Notes: a model not told the origin generated them from the letters alone. Shown: positions 22,736 to 35,028, counted from the stretch's first letter. The stretch is DNA of 64,000 nt from Typhlomys cinereus (GCA_023101885.1 JALPQD010000232.1:2074618-2138617); one strand, 5' to 3'. Program-made: numbers and translations.

Positions 22736-24605
22736 TTGGGGAAGTTTTTCCACTGCCTGATGCTTCAGTCTTTTCCATCTTTATTAGCTCTACATAAATG
22801 CTAGAAGCTCAAGAAAATGTAATTTATTAGGATACCTGCCATTAAAATGACAGTTTCAACATTTCTTTAAAAAAATATATCTTCATGGCGGATCTCACTC
22901 ATAGTTTACATCAGTGATGGTGGTCCCTTCTTCATATCTATGCTGGCTAGCATGCTATGCTGCTTGCCAACAGCTGGTCACTATTGCAAACTTAACCTCT
23001 TTCTTTGCTTTGACCAGAAAAGTATTTCCTATGAACTTCATTTTCTTTAACTTTTCAAATGGGAACTTTCATCCATTAAAGGTCCAAAAATTCCATGAAT
23101 CGTGAACTATTTTTATTAAGGATGAAGAATCATCTCCGTGTAGAACTCTGTATGAAAAGTGTAAATGAAATGTTCCTTAATTCTTTCTTCTTGTGTGAGT
23201 TCTCAGTTACTCTGAATTGTTGATAAGTTTACCACAAATGGATTAATGGGCATTCTTGTTTTTGTTTCAAAATAACACAGAATATTCTGGAATGATGTTT
23301 TCTAGGAATTTGTATGGATTATACACTAAGGAGGAAGAGAAAATAAAATGAAAGATCAAGCACACACTGAATGATGTAACGGACAATAGTGGAATAAAAA
23401 GATGAACTATTTTGTGCAGCTGTAAGATTCAATAACTTGTGTAGAATTTTCCATTGCCATCATGCATAAAATTATAGCAATAAAATCAAAGCATTATTAG
23501 TAATGAGGTAACTGGATTTTCAATGCAGCTAACTGATGAGATGATATGAAGGTAATTGGTCATGAGAATGTTTAGCATTAGTAATGGATTGTCTATTTTA
23601 AAAATTGCTTTAGTATAATTAAATTACAAATAGTCATTGTTGTATTACAGCACATTACTGGGTGCCATATTAAAAGAAACATAACTATTTCCAGTAGAAT
23701 AAGTATATTATTTCCTAACAAGTAGTATTAAAATTAATATTCATTCACTTTTCTATTACTGCCATTCACATATAGAAGTCTCTCAATAAATAATTTTAGT
23801 GAATAAAATTCACAAATGGTGTGCATGAAACTCTAGAAAATCCAAAGTATTATGCTATGCACAATAATTATTAAAGAAATCCACTGTATAATAAACTCTC
23901 TATATAATATATAGGTACATTAACAAAAATAATTTCTGAATTACATATGTGATGTACTGCAAACAATTAGCTAACCATTAGTAAAGAAAAGTTACAAAAT
24001 AAACCAATAATGTGTTTAGAGAAGGCGGGGTATGAACGATTGTATCAATTGCTTGTGTCACTTGCAAAGGCAATCCGTATGTCATCTGCCTTCACTCTTA
24101 TGTAGCAAGTGAAAAGTTTAGATGTTCACTAAGTTCTATGGAAGCATTAAAATAAGAGACCGCTGTTTAAGAAGTAATAGCTGAAGGACCTAATACTTAG
24201 TACTTTCCATAAAGGCTCCAGATGAGAAGCTGGGGAAATCTTCGTTTGATGCTGTTAATATTCTTTTGTTCCGCTTATAAATGTCCACAAAAAAAGGTTA
24301 AAAATAATTCAGGAAAGGACTAAAACTACTTCTTCAGAAGTGCATATGGGAAACAGAAATATAACTATACAATCACATTCTTCTGTCATTGCAATAATTG
24401 CTGTTTATATGATGATTGTATGGTTTTGCTTACTTAATTATTCACTAAAATAAGGCAAATTTCTTATCATCCTTTTCCACACCTGACTACTTGTCTATTT
24501 TTGGCATCTTTGCACTTTGTTTCAGTCACTATGGTCTAAATTAATGGTGGTGCTGTTTAGCTATTTAGAAGGAATCATTGAAGTAATTCAGAGATGTTCT
24601 GTTAC
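22736..24605. other. Unassigned AT-rich sequence
   Basis: Almost 1.9 kb without any repeat that I recognise, without a convincing splice pair and without a long reading frame. It is one of the longest repeat-poor stretches of the window. Confidence 0.45.
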
Positions 24606-27047
24606 GATTTCCTATTTAATTTTTAAAAATTTTTTAACATTTTTTATTATTTTTTTCCACTCATACAAACTTAATAGGTAGACCAGTTCCCTCCCCCTCC
24701 TACTCCCCCTGAACCCCCTGTCCCCCTCCTTCCCTCCCCATCTCCCAGTGCCTCCCTCTCAATTCCCAGAGAGTCCTTTATTGTGTATGCCTAACTCTCC
24801 TCTGGGCCCTCCTCTCCGATGATGTACAAGGACCCAGTGGCATTTCCCTGAACCCTTTCTCGTGTTCCCCTTAAGCATAGGAACACTACTGTGGCTGTCA
24901 ATCCCTTGCCTCCAAGGATCTTGGTGCCTTTAGCCGATGCTAGACTTTGTGAGGTCAATAGTGTATTGGACATTGCGCAGGGCATGCAAAGTCCTATTAT
25001 GATTCCTTCAGCCCTAACTAGTGTGGAGAATCTTCAGATCATTGCTCCTCCCATCCTTTTGCTCTTATAATCTTACCGCCCCCTCTTCCGCAAATGTCCC
25101 TGGGCTTCAGGATGGGAGGAGATTAGTTCTATGTGGTTGATATAGAGTCTCTGAAGTTCTGGATTGTGGTTTGTTGATTTTCTTTTGCAGTTTTGCTGCT
25201 CCTGCAATGCCCTTCATTCCATCCTGATGGGCACTGTATGTCACCCCTGGTCAGAGACAAAAAACTGTTAAACTGGAGTCTTGTTATAATAGCACATTCA
25301 AGGGTAGATGTAATAAAAGCAGGAAACCTCAGTGAGGGAGGGGTCAGTCACCAATTGCAAAATGATCACCTTTCATCTGGCAGACTATATGCCCTCCCCT
25401 TCTGGTGAGATCATACCCCCTCAGTTGTACATGATCAGGAACGAATGTCTGTGAACTTAACCAGGTGTCACATTACTTACTTGCATTCCTTGGAGGCCGA
25501 TTTTCTCTGCTGTAACTTGGTCCCCTCTCTCCTTGTGTCTGGTGTGGCCCTCCAACCCCTTTCCTCCTGTTCACAATCCTTGCAATTACTGTATTACATA
25601 GGTTTACCTTTGAGTGTCTCAATGTGGGCTGGGTGAGTTTGGTACTAGGAGCCACCTATTAGGGAGTACATACGGCACTTAACTTTCTGGGTTTGGGATA
25701 CTTCACTTAATTTAATTGTTTCTAATGACATCCATTTCCCAGCAAATTCCAGTAATTCATCATTTTTGATGGCTGAGTAGTACTCCATTGTATAGATGTA
25801 CCACTGTTTCCTTATCCACTCATCAACTGTTGGACATTTAGGTTGATTCCATGACTTTGCTATTGTAAACAGTGCTGCTATGAACATGGTCATGCTATCG
25901 AGGCAAACCTCTGCTGCATGGGGGGTTATTCCCAAAAGTGGAATCGCAGGGTCATATGGCATTTCAATCTTTAATTTCTTTAAGAATCTCCAGACGGCTC
26001 GCCAGAATGGCTGTATGAGCCTGCATTCCCACCAGCAATGTAGCAGAGTTCCCCTCTCTCCACATCCTCTCCAGCATTTGTTGTTCTTTGTATTGTGGAT
26101 TTTTGCCATCCTGACCAGGGTGAGATGATATCTCAGGGAAGTTTTGATTTGCATTTCCCTGATGGCTAAGGAAGTGGAGCATTTTTTCAGATATTTGTTA
26201 GACATTTTAATTTCATCTCTGGTAAAATTTCTTTTAAGTTCCAGGGTCCATTTAATTGGGCCATTGGTTTCCTTGGTGTTTAATTTTCTAAGTTCTTTGT
26301 GCACTCTGGACAGTAGAGCTCTATCAGATATGTGGTTAGTGAAGATTTTCTCCCATTCTGTGGGTTGCTTTTGAGCTCGTGTTATACAATCTCTTTATCT
26401 GAACAGAAGCTCTTTAATTTCACAGGATCCCAACTGTTGAGAGTTGGTAGCAGTGACTGTGCCATTGGATGTCTGTTTAGAAAATGTTGGCCTAGCCCAA
26501 TCAGCTCAAGGGAGTTCCCTATCCTTTCAACTATGATTTTTATAGTCTCTGGCCTGAAATCAAGGTCCTTGATCCATGTGGAATTAAGTCTTGTACATGG
26601 TGACAAGTACGGGTTCAGCTTTAATCTTCTGCATGTGGAGATCCAGTTTTGCCAGCACCATTTGTTGAAGATGCTGTTCTATTTTCATTGGATTCTTTGG
26701 GCCCCTTTGTCAAAGATCAAATGGCTGTATTTTTGTAGGCTTATATCTGGGTCTTCAACCCCTATCCATTGATCTGTATGTCTATTTTGGAGCCAGTACC
26801 AAGCTGTTTTTATAACTATGGATTTGTAGTATAGACTAAGGTTTGGTATGGTAATACCTTCAGCAGTGTTTTTGTTACTCAGGATTGTCTTTGCTATCCT
26901 GGGTCTTTTGTGCCTCCATATGAATTTTGAGATTATTTGGTAAACTTCTTTAAAGAATTGCTTTGGGATTTTAATTGGTATAGCATTGAATTTGTATATT
27001 GCCTTTGGTAGGATGGTCATTTTTTATGGTAGAAGGATTTACTATTT
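24606..27047 (-). mobile_element. Reverse 5'-truncated LINE-1 (ORF2 C-terminus + 3' UTR)
   Basis: Reading on the reverse strand, the element starts inside ORF2 near 27020, continues to the end of ORF2 at 25645 and then through the 3' UTR to a T-rich run (inverted A tail) at 24612-24660. Flanking 12-mers GATTTCCTATTT (24606-24617) and GATTTACTATTT (27036-27047) form a TSD with one mismatch. The 3' UTR is the same young type as at 2390-2944. This is the best-preserved L1 coding segment in the window. Confidence 0.9.
25645..27020 (-). pseudogene. L1 ORF2 C-terminal pseudogene
   Basis: Three reverse open pieces together give the end of ORF2p. 26685-27020 starts at [16 protein letters not shown], just after the reverse transcriptase core. 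26382-26606 contains LDFRPETIKIIV. 25645-26304 is 219 codons and contains the Cys-rich motif [18 protein letters not shown] and the YIYTMEYYSAI segment shared with other L1s. Frameshifts separate the pieces, and the endonuclease and reverse transcriptase domains are absent, so it cannot act. Confidence 0.85.
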
Positions 27048-27944
27048 CACTTCTCATTCCATCAGAGTTAAAGAAAACTGATAGATAATATTAAGAGAAA
27101 AATACATACAAAACATTCATTCTCATTTGTGTATCCTTTCACTTATTAAAACAATAATTTGGTATACTCGCTGGAGGGGCAAAAACATGACAAATTCCCA
27201 TTGAGGGCAGCCATTTGTACCTTTAAATTTAATTATGCATAACTTAACTTAAATTTCTGTATATATACAGCAATTAACCAATCACACTTTTTAAATTTTG
27301 TGTTATGGCATAACATAAACTTTAAGTTATTCAAGTAGAGCATGTTTATCCTTATCCATCAGATAATTAAAAATTTGAGATATATTTTGCAATAAAAATG
27401 ATAATCCCCCATTATTTAAAGTAAAATTATAGAACTTTGAGAAGAAAAATAGGAAAAGGTGCTTCATTTTGTATATTATTAGGAAAGAACTGGTGGATCA
27501 TAAAGGGCAAGATCATACTCTTGAAGAGAATAATCAGCTAAAGTAAAGTAAAGTCCTACTTAGGTGCAAGGAAAAGGGCATCAAAACACAAGAGCAAGCA
27601 TAGCTAGGGCAGGGAGTGCACACATTAGAAATAATCTAAGGGCTAAAAATAGGCACTTTCCTGAAGCAAATACAGAATTAATCAAAAGAGTGACATCTAA
27701 TTACAGGAAAGTCCTGGGCTAACAAATATAGAGGTCTAGGAAAAATAAGAAAATTAACATTTAATCTGAAAGGGTTAAACCCTGCCATGATTATCTTAGA
27801 AATTGAAATGGAAATGTTCTTTCCTAGGCATAATGAATCAACCTTAAAGTCCAAAGCTGTTAAGGACCAAGAACAAAGGCAATTCAATAAAGCCACATAG
27901 ATTTTTCTCATCCCACTTGTCTGAGAATCATATGTAATTATATT
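27048..27944. other. Unassigned AT-rich sequence
   Basis: No element recognised. Confidence 0.4.
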
Positions 27945-28100
27945 GCTGGAAATGAGTTTAGTAATAATCTACCCCAACTCCTTTATTTCACAGATAAGAA
28001 AACTGAGGGAAGGAGCTATTACTAACTTTTGGAGTCACCCTATTAATAAGCAGAAAATTTCAGCACAGACTTGAAGTCTGTCCATACCTAGCATAGTGAT
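27945..28100 (+). mobile_element. MIR SINE (ancient)
   Basis: The core TTTATTTCACAGATAAGAAAACTGAGG, cited here only in part as TCACAGATAAGAAAACTGAG, matches the conserved MIR motif. It is followed by a degraded TCACCC..TTAATAAGCAGAAAATT segment and GACTTGAAGTCTGTCC. MIR is an old mammalian-wide SINE. Confidence 0.75.
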
Positions 28101-29369
28101 CTCTGAGTCAGAGAAACTTGCAAAATCATATATATAGAAAAATTTAAATGCTGCTTTTTCATCTTAAAAAAGTAATTCAAAGTTGACTTTCATGACTCTA
28201 TCTCTAAATCTTCCTGTGTGCAAAAATTGAGGCTTAATAGTGTAAAGACACAAGCAGACTTTTTACTAAAGAATAGACTCAAATCTCAATTGACAGATGG
28301 TTTCAGTATGAATATATCTCTTCTGTTGGGATGTGTATATTTGGAATAGATCATAGAAGAAAACTGTGCAAATTCAAAATACCTCCTCAGAAATTTCTTT
28401 CACTTATCTTCCAATATTGTACCTGTTGTATGTTTTTTCAAAAAATTTTAAATATCCATTTTTATTTTAATTTATTTAATCTGCTTCTTCCAATATCTGA
28501 CAGCATTTCTTACTTGTCCTTTCATTTGTATGTATGTTGCTTTGGGTCTTTTAAATTGTTGTTTTCAGAATGAAATATTTTTCCTCAAGTAGCTTATCTC
28601 TTCTACTTTTATTTGACTATTCAGCCAACAATTAGAATACACATAAACTGAATGATGCTGAGATGTTCTATAAAAGGATAAATCAGGAAAATGTGTTATT
28701 GTGAGAGAATATTTTACCTTCTCTCAAAAAAAAAAACTATCAATAGGAACAATTAACTCTGTTGACTGAAAGTAATGTGTGTACACATTCTTATAGTGAG
28801 AATATGGTTATGTAAAAAGCATACCAAATTAGAAGAAGCAAGACAAATGAAGCAAAGTTTTGTTTTCCTTCTTTTATAAATGTTGGCCTAAATAGGGCAT
28901 ATTACAAGATTTCAAGATAATGAAATCTTTGTCCTCTAGTTCAATTCAAAGATAGACTTGGCTTATTCTCCCAAATGTTGGGGAGATATTTCTTACATTC
29001 CATTAATCTCAGTTTCTGTCACTGAAAAACACAAATATGTTTTGAACAATGAAATTACATCTGTAGAGATTATGTTGGTCCCTCATACAGACAACTAATT
29101 AGGCAACACTATGAATTCCCATCCTGGATTCATGTGTCTTCCTTCCTCTCAACACCTAACCCAGTGGGTCAATGTTTTAGAATTTCTCCCACTTTCCATG
29201 AATGCCTGTGCAAGGTGAGAATCTCTATGAAAATATGGGATCCAGAAGTTGCTGTCATCAGCTACTCAGCTTAAGCTACTGAGGGCAAATTTCAAGAGCA
29301 ACTGACAAGATTCTTCAGAAAGGAACCCAATAACTTAGAAGGTTGTTAACTGACAGTCTTTCTCTCTTT
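28101..29369. other. Unassigned AT-rich sequence
   Basis: No recognised gene or repeat. Confidence 0.4.
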
Positions 29370-30037
29370 TAAGCTTATTGTTGTGCATATGTGAGCAAGT
29401 GAGTGAATGCATGTTATGCATGAAAGTTTGTGTGTGGTACATGTGTATTTGTGTGTACATGTGCACATATGCACATGTGTGTATAGAAGTTTGAAGTTGA
29501 TTATTTTATTCTTTCATTTCTCTCCATTTTTTTCTTTCTTTGTTTTCTTATTAGTGTTTCAGACCTTATGCCACACACCCTCATTCTTTTCCCATTACAA
29601 TCCTTTTTCTTCCATGTCAATTGTCCTCTTATTTTCATGTCTTTTTGCATGTGTGCCCCACTGAGATTGATCAGCTTAGCCTTTGAGGCCATGTGCCTAA
29701 ACACTTGCTGGAGCATGAATCGCCTACCAGTGGGTATCATCTATTAGTGGGTGTACCCCTGAAGAAAACATCATCCTTCTCCATCCCATCATCATTAACC
29801 TTCATTAGTCTCCTAAGTAGTTGTGAGGCCTCTTGAGATCTTTCCCCTTACAGGATGTAATGTTGACACAACAAATGCCTTGCAGGAAATATATATATTG
29901 GTATAGTGAATTCAGGGATGCAACATCCCTGTCATATCTGAAAGCTGTTTGCCTGCACCCCTGACCCTCTTTAGGCTTGTACAATCCTGCTGCTTCCTCT
30001 TCTGAGATGTTCTCTGAGCCTTGGTGTGCGTGCGTGC

Positions 30038-30081
<44 letters not shown>

Positions 30082-30410
30082 TTTGTTTAGGGTCATGCAG
30101 TTTGCAGTCACTTATTTTCTGTACTTTGATAATTGGTGATTTTCCCATAACAGACAGCTTTCATTTTAAAGGACGTTTGTAGGTTGAGTGCCGAGTTCAC
30201 CTCCAGTTTATGATTACAATGACAAATGCTTAAAAGGTAGTTTGATATAGCATTTTATAGGCTAAACCTTAATAACTTGCACTCCCTTAAGAAACTATGT
30301 CCTCCTCTTTCATATGCTCTTATTCTGGTTTACAGTACCAGGAATGTGATCCCTGCTGAACAGTACTGACACTAGCAGTAAAAGTACTGGCCTCACAAAC
30401 TGGGAGTCTT
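29370..30410 (-). mobile_element. Lx-like L1 3' UTR, reverse, with GT-rich start and (TG)n
   Basis: A GT-rich block (29385-29490) is followed by sequence shared with 30480-30720, 46985-47390 and 47490-48240: TTTTCATGTCTTTTTGCATG, CTCCTAAGTAGTTGTGAGGC, CTCTTGAGATCTTTCC, GCAACATCCCTGTCATAT and AATGACAAATGCTTAAAAGG. These blocks match the inverted 3' UTR of older rodent L1 (Lx-type) as I remember it. A TGCG/TG microsatellite has grown inside. Confidence 0.6.
30024..30081. repeat. (TGCG)n(TG)n microsatellite
   Basis: Four TGCG units are followed by about 20 uninterrupted TG units; such alternating purine-pyrimidine DNA can form Z-DNA. Confidence 0.95.
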
Positions 30411-30479
30411 TGAATTCCATGTTTTCTTTCTTAAAAAAATCTATTAAAGCTTCATATGTGAATACTGTGAATTTAGATA

Positions 30480-30720
30480 TTTTTACACCTTATTGCCCAA
30501 TCCGTTTTCCCATTGCATCCCTTCTTCTTTTTTATCATTCTCCCTCTTATTTTTATATTTCCATGCATCTCCTCTTTCCCACCCATCATGGGGAAGCTGT
30601 GGGGTCCCTTGAGATCTTTTACCTTCCATGGTGAAATATTGATAGGTCAAATCCTGTGTAGGTCTATAGAAGAATTATGTAGAAACATAATTGCAATGAG
30701 TTCACATATGTAACTGCCCT
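30480..30720 (-). mobile_element. Lx-like L1 3' UTR fragment, reverse
   Basis: It shares with neighbouring copies the TTGCCCAATCCGTTTTCCCA-type start, CATCATGGGGAAGCTGTGGG, CCTTGAGATCTTTTACCTTC and GAAATATTGATAGGTCAAAT. It is shorter and more diverged than the copy at 29370-30410. Confidence 0.55.
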
Positions 30721-30934
30721 TTCATGTTCAGAATATACTTTCTGGCTATACTTCTGCCCTCCTTTCAAGCTTTTAAATTCTTAACACATTTTCTTCCATG
30801 ATGTTTCCTGAACCTTGAGATTGAGGTAAGGAATAGAGGAAATCAGGATAGTGTGACAGTGGTGGATTTGATGTCCTAATTAGGGATGAACACAAAAAAA
30901 CATTATCTCCAGAGTATACAAAGAATTACTTTTC

Positions 30935-31005
30935 TTTTTTACTGCTCAGTACTTGGGATCATACTTAGGGTGTTGGATATGTTAGGTGAATATCAGAAAG
31001 CCATG
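30935..31005 (-). mobile_element. ID-like SINE remnant, reverse
   Basis: TCAGTACTTGGGATCATACT followed by TTAGGGTGTTGGATATGTTAGG resembles the inverted ID-type head with its TTGGGATTGAACC..CTAGG pattern. It is short and diverged. Confidence 0.4.
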
Positions 31006-31226
31006 GAATTTTTGAAAAACAGCTAGATACTTGCTTTATATTGAATACTATTTCTATCTTGAACCACTGTTTCTATATTATTTAGAGGTGCTCTACAGGA
31101 AATAGACTTGATGTGAATATCACACATTGTTCAAGTATTGTTTTCTAAATGCAGCTAAAAAGACATTAACATTTTTCATTTTGGAAATTTGCTGTTTTCT
31201 TTTGTTTAATTTTATCCAAATTTTAG

Positions 31227-31310
31227 AAAAACTATGCCTTCACTTGTACTCGAGATGTTCTGTTTGTGAGAGAGCATGGTGTGAAGAAAGTGCATAATTA
31301 CGTGAAAAAG
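31227..31310 (+). CDS. Candidate 84-nt internal exon of an unidentified gene
   Basis: The acceptor is a T-rich tract ending in AAATTTTAG at 31226, and the donor is AAG|GTAAGAGC at 31311. The enclosed 84 nt are divisible by three. Only one of the three forward frames is open across the whole segment: 28 codons beginning KNYAFTC and ending VHNYVKK, with TRDVLFVREHG in the middle. The segment holds two CpG sites and is more GC-rich than its surroundings. No repeat family matches. I do not recognise the protein. It would be an internal exon of phase 0. It could equally be a chance splice-like segment, as 28 open codons are not rare. Confidence 0.35.
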
Positions 31311-31319
31311 GTAAGAGCA

Positions 31320-31683
31320 GAATTCATATTTTAGTCGGAAGTGACAATTGAAATTTTATAATTTGTGTGGGGGCATTTATCCATGTTGGTCCAATGACTC
31401 TCAGCTCTCTGGCATCAAAAACTGTCCCATTTTCATTTTGTGGTTTCTTGATGAACTGTGGCATCATGTATTCATTCTTTTACTAGTTTGTAATATAAAT
31501 GAACCTGTGTTGAAAGAAAGGAATAATTGTTTCAAATTCTTCAGTTGAAATCATTTCTTAAATTTTATCCTTATCTTTGAAATTACGTAGAACTACAATT
31601 TTACCACATCAGGTATTCCCACATATATACATTAAATCCAAGCACAATTGGAGAGGATTTATTGATGGGTTAGAAAAATGAAA
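31320..31683. other. Unassigned sequence
   Basis: No recognised element between the candidate exon and the next SINE. Confidence 0.4.
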
Positions 31684-31960
31684 GCTGGGCTAGAGAGATG
31701 GCTCATGGGTTAAGAATCTGCTTTGCAAGCAGAAGGTCCTGAGTTTGGATCCCAGGTTCCATGTAAAAATGCCAAGCAGAAATAGCAGTTGCCTACGCTT
31801 CTGGCCTTGATGGGTGGAGCATGGGAAATCACACGATGAAGTAAAAAGAAGGTAGAACTAATTGGGATGATTCCAAAGTCACCCTTGGTCCCTCACAGGG
31901 ACACACATTGCTTTCTACTACTACACACACACGCAAAAGTAATTAAAAAAAAAGAACATT
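31684..31960 (+). mobile_element. tRNA-derived SINE, fairly well preserved
   Basis: The head reads GCTGGGCTAGAGAGATGGCT, then AAGAATCTGCTTTGCAAGCA and AGGTCCTGAGTTTGGATCCC (A and B box regions). The body contains GGTGGAGCATGGGAAATC and CCCTTGGTCCCTCACAGGGA, and the tail is CACACACACG followed by A-rich sequence. The head is B2-like, but the body differs from mouse B2. Confidence 0.8.
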
Positions 31961-32234
31961 GAAAGTTATTTTAAAACTATGTAGTCTGATGGAAAGCCGA
32001 TAGAAAAACTACATCAGATTTATTTGTTTATTATGTTGCTAACATAGCAATTGTTAGCTTGTGGTAATTTGATGAAAATAATTGTACTTTTTTTTCAACC
32101 CTTCATAAATTAATTAAATTTCTCTGTAGCTATCAGTTTCTGTTTGAACTTCACTCCTGCAATTATTGAAGTCTTTCTTCCTTTCACTTCTTCGAATCTC
32201 TTCTCATTAGAGGAGGAAGTTAAACAAACTACAA
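31961..32234. other. Unassigned sequence
   Basis: No recognised element. Confidence 0.4.
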
Positions 32235-32590
32235 GAAAATACTCTAGGGAGAACAATTTATAGTTGAAAGGGTATATATTTAGCTAATGGCTCCAGAGAT
32301 TATACAGGCCATTACAGGAGAGAACAGGTAGCAGAAAGCATGACAGTCTGTCTAATTGAGGCCAGTTTATATTATTGTAGCCAACAGGAGGTAGAGACAG
32401 GGAGTGGGAGGAAGTCAGGCCAGGCTATAAAACTATAAGTCATCCTTCCAGAGCAGCGTGTCCTCCAGCAAGGTTCCTGCTAAAGGCCCTGTTGTCTTCC
32501 CAAACAGTGCTGGCAACTGGGGACCAGGCGACAGTGTACATCTAACCAAGGCAATAGTTCAGATTTTTCTCAAATTCAAGGTCCTCCTTA
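32235..32590 (-). mobile_element. ERVL-MaLR LTR, ORR1-like, reverse
   Basis: Order of matches on this strand: GTTGAAAGGGTATATATTTA and GGCTCCAGAGATTATACAGG (inverted polyadenylation region), GTCAGGCCAGGCTATAAAAC, TCCTCCAGCAAGGTTCCTGC, TTCCCAAACAGTGCTGGCAA and CTGGGGACCAG. This is the same family as 18144-18901. Confidence 0.65.
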
Positions 32591-32935
32591 AACGCTTAAA
32601 TTACAGATTGGTATCAGCACACCCAGCTTACTCAAGAGTTTTTATTTTACTTTCCTTAAATAGTAACAATTTTATTGTAACTGAGAGTGTACTGTTATAA
32701 ATGATTTGAGCCCATCAGTTCATTCCCTTTTTTTTTTATTTTTCATTTTCCTTCTGTCAGGAGTTAGCTGGTATCATTGAGGAGACAAGATGGAAATGAT
32801 TGAAACAATTCCACACAATAAAACTTCAGGTTTTTACTGTATCAATATACATGTTGATTTTTGGTACATATTATAGTATGGACTTTATTATCATTCTGAA
32901 TTTACTGTATGAATCAATAAATTTCAAATATACTA
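32591..32935. other. Unassigned sequence
   Basis: No recognised element; short T-rich run near 32730. Confidence 0.4.
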
Positions 32936-33035
32936 GAGTTGGGTGTGGCGGTACACATATGCCAAGTTAGGTGTGTGGCTGAGGCAGGAAAATTAAAAAT
33001 TTGAGATCAAACCTGGGTGCCATAGCAAACAAACA
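32936..33035 (+). mobile_element. B1-like SINE (7SL-derived), partial
   Basis: GTTGGGTGTGGCGGTACACA, then GTGTGGCTGAGGCAGGAAAA, then TTTGAGATCAAACCTGGGTG and an AACAAACAAAACA tail. These are the Alu/B1 landmarks in order. Confidence 0.75.
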
Positions 33036-33039
33036 AAAC

Positions 33040-33118
33040 ATCTTCTATGGGACTTTGGAGAATTGAACTCACATAACTATGTTTGCAAGAGGTATCTTTT
33101 TTCTGGTGAGCCCTCCTT
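33040..33118 (-). mobile_element. SINE head fragment, reverse
   Basis: AGAATTGAACTCACATAACT followed by TCTGGTGAGCCCTCC resembles an inverted B2/B4-type tRNA head (GAACTCAGGTCCTC...GAGCCATCTC). Confidence 0.4.
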
Positions 33119-34529
33119 TCTTCATTTTTTCAGTGTCTATTCTAAATTTAGTTTCCAATTTTCCACATTGCATAATCAGTTCTTATGGAGGTTATTTTTG
33201 TTGCACTCTTCACTTTGTACTGTTGAGGCCTAAATTAATTCTTTTCTGGAATACAATATTCCACTTCCATTTGACTCTGTATGCTTCCCCTCTGTGTATT
33301 CCAAATCTGTTATTTGTGTAACACTTAACTCAGCTTTGCATGTATATTACACACATCCTATTCACTGCTTTCTTTGATGTCCTTCACTAAAATTGATTTC
33401 CCTCTTTACTGTGATTCTACATTGTGTCCACGTCACAGTGCAACTTTTTCTCTCCTTACACAAGCATTTTCTCTGTCCTCAACTATACTGTAAACTTTCT
33501 TGAAACACATTTTAAATCCACCACCCTAGCCAGCAAAGTTTACTATTCTTCTTTTATTATACCCAATACTTCTTTTAAGAACTTAAGAATAGTACATGAT
33601 ATCAAAGGAAAGTTCAGATAGGAAAACCTTCATGAGAACAATCATATATTATGGAAATAATTACCATAATATAAAAATATGTCATTAATAGGAGTAAGTC
33701 CAACTAATTATTAAAAAATTCATTAGAGTTATCTGGGTGATGAAATCGCTAGAACATTCTGTCAGAAGTTAGGAGACCTGGCTGCTAGCCACAGTTTAAC
33801 CTTTCATAGATTGAGATTTTCTTAATGATTTTAATGGCCTCAGTTGTTATTGCATAAATTAATGGATAAGAGTCAACGATTTCTAGTCTCTTCTCACTTT
33901 AAAATTCTGTGCCTATTAAGAAATAATGCATCATTCCTTGTTTTTGAGCAATTAGCAGCATATAAAAGCTGACTTGAAGAAGATAAGAAAAGATCAAAGA
34001 GGATAAGAAGGCACTGAAATTAGGAAATTTTAGAAGCTCTATTTTTTTCCAAGTAGTAAAATAATTTATATGGAGGTCTATGTTCATTAATAAAGTGATA
34101 GTTCTTGTTTTTGTCAATTTTATTTATTGCATAAATATGAAATTTTTAATATGGAATGATAATTGTCTTAAGAAGGTCAGAACTGTTGTGCAGATTCAAA
34201 CTCCAACTATCCCATACAAATGAGGTTTTATCTTTGATTTCAAATACCTGAAGGCAAATAACAGTCTTTTCCTGGCTGAAATAGATCCAATTACCTCTAA
34301 TGACCCTGTTACATTTTATTGAGTATCTCTGATGCAGGTGCTTTCGCTTAAGTCTAAAGTCAAATTTTATACTATTTTGTGAGACTTCATGGGAAGAATG
34401 AATAAAAAATACTAGACTCACTTATTTTTCACTTCAGTGTTTATTGAATGCCTGCTGTATGAAATGTGTAAGATATTTACATAAGCACTAGTCACTCTTG
34501 ATTCTCAAGAAAACATGCAAAATATACTA
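33119..34529. other. Unassigned AT-rich sequence
   Basis: 1.4 kb with no recognised repeat or gene. Confidence 0.4.
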
Positions 34530-34615
34530 AATTTATTTTGTGGGACTAGTGATCAAATCATATTAAGTAAGTGTTTTACCAGTGGGCTACACCTGTAACC
34601 TAGCTCAAGATTTTG
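34530..34615 (-). mobile_element. ID-like SINE remnant, reverse
   Basis: TTTATTTTGTGGGACTAGTG, then AAGTAAGTGTTTTACCAGTG and GGCTACACCTGTAACC match the inverted ID-type pattern (GCTAGGCAAGTGCTTTACCA...GAGCTACA). Confidence 0.5.
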
Positions 34616-34994
34616 AAGGTAAGACTAACTCCTACTGTGTGTTAGGTATTCAACAAATTATCATACAACCCAGAAATTATATTATGAGGAGTATCACTTG
34701 TATGGGGAAGGCAACATATGAAAATTTAGCGTCATGATTTTCAGAAAGAGTTTGTGGGGAATACATTTGGCATCAGACTTATTTATGGGAGGAAATGTTG
34801 GGAGAACAACAGTCTTGGATAACTTTTATGGAACTTGCTGCAAAAGAAGCATAAAATTTAAATGGTGAGGGAAGTTGAGGCCCATTTTCAACAGTGAAAA
34901 TGCTCATTGCCTGGAGGTAGAATAGGTGAGAAAGGCAAAGGGGTACATGACTAAAAAGTGCTTTATGTTGTAGGGAACGTAGTAATCATGAACT

Positions 34995-34995
<1 letters not shown>
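34616..34995. other. Unassigned sequence
   Basis: No recognised element. Confidence 0.4.

Positions 34996-35028
<33 letters not shown>

Noticed and set aside
31684..31760. tRNA gene (A and B boxes present)
   Set aside because: The boxes belong to a tRNA-derived SINE; there is no cloverleaf acceptor stem and the element has a SINE body and A tail.
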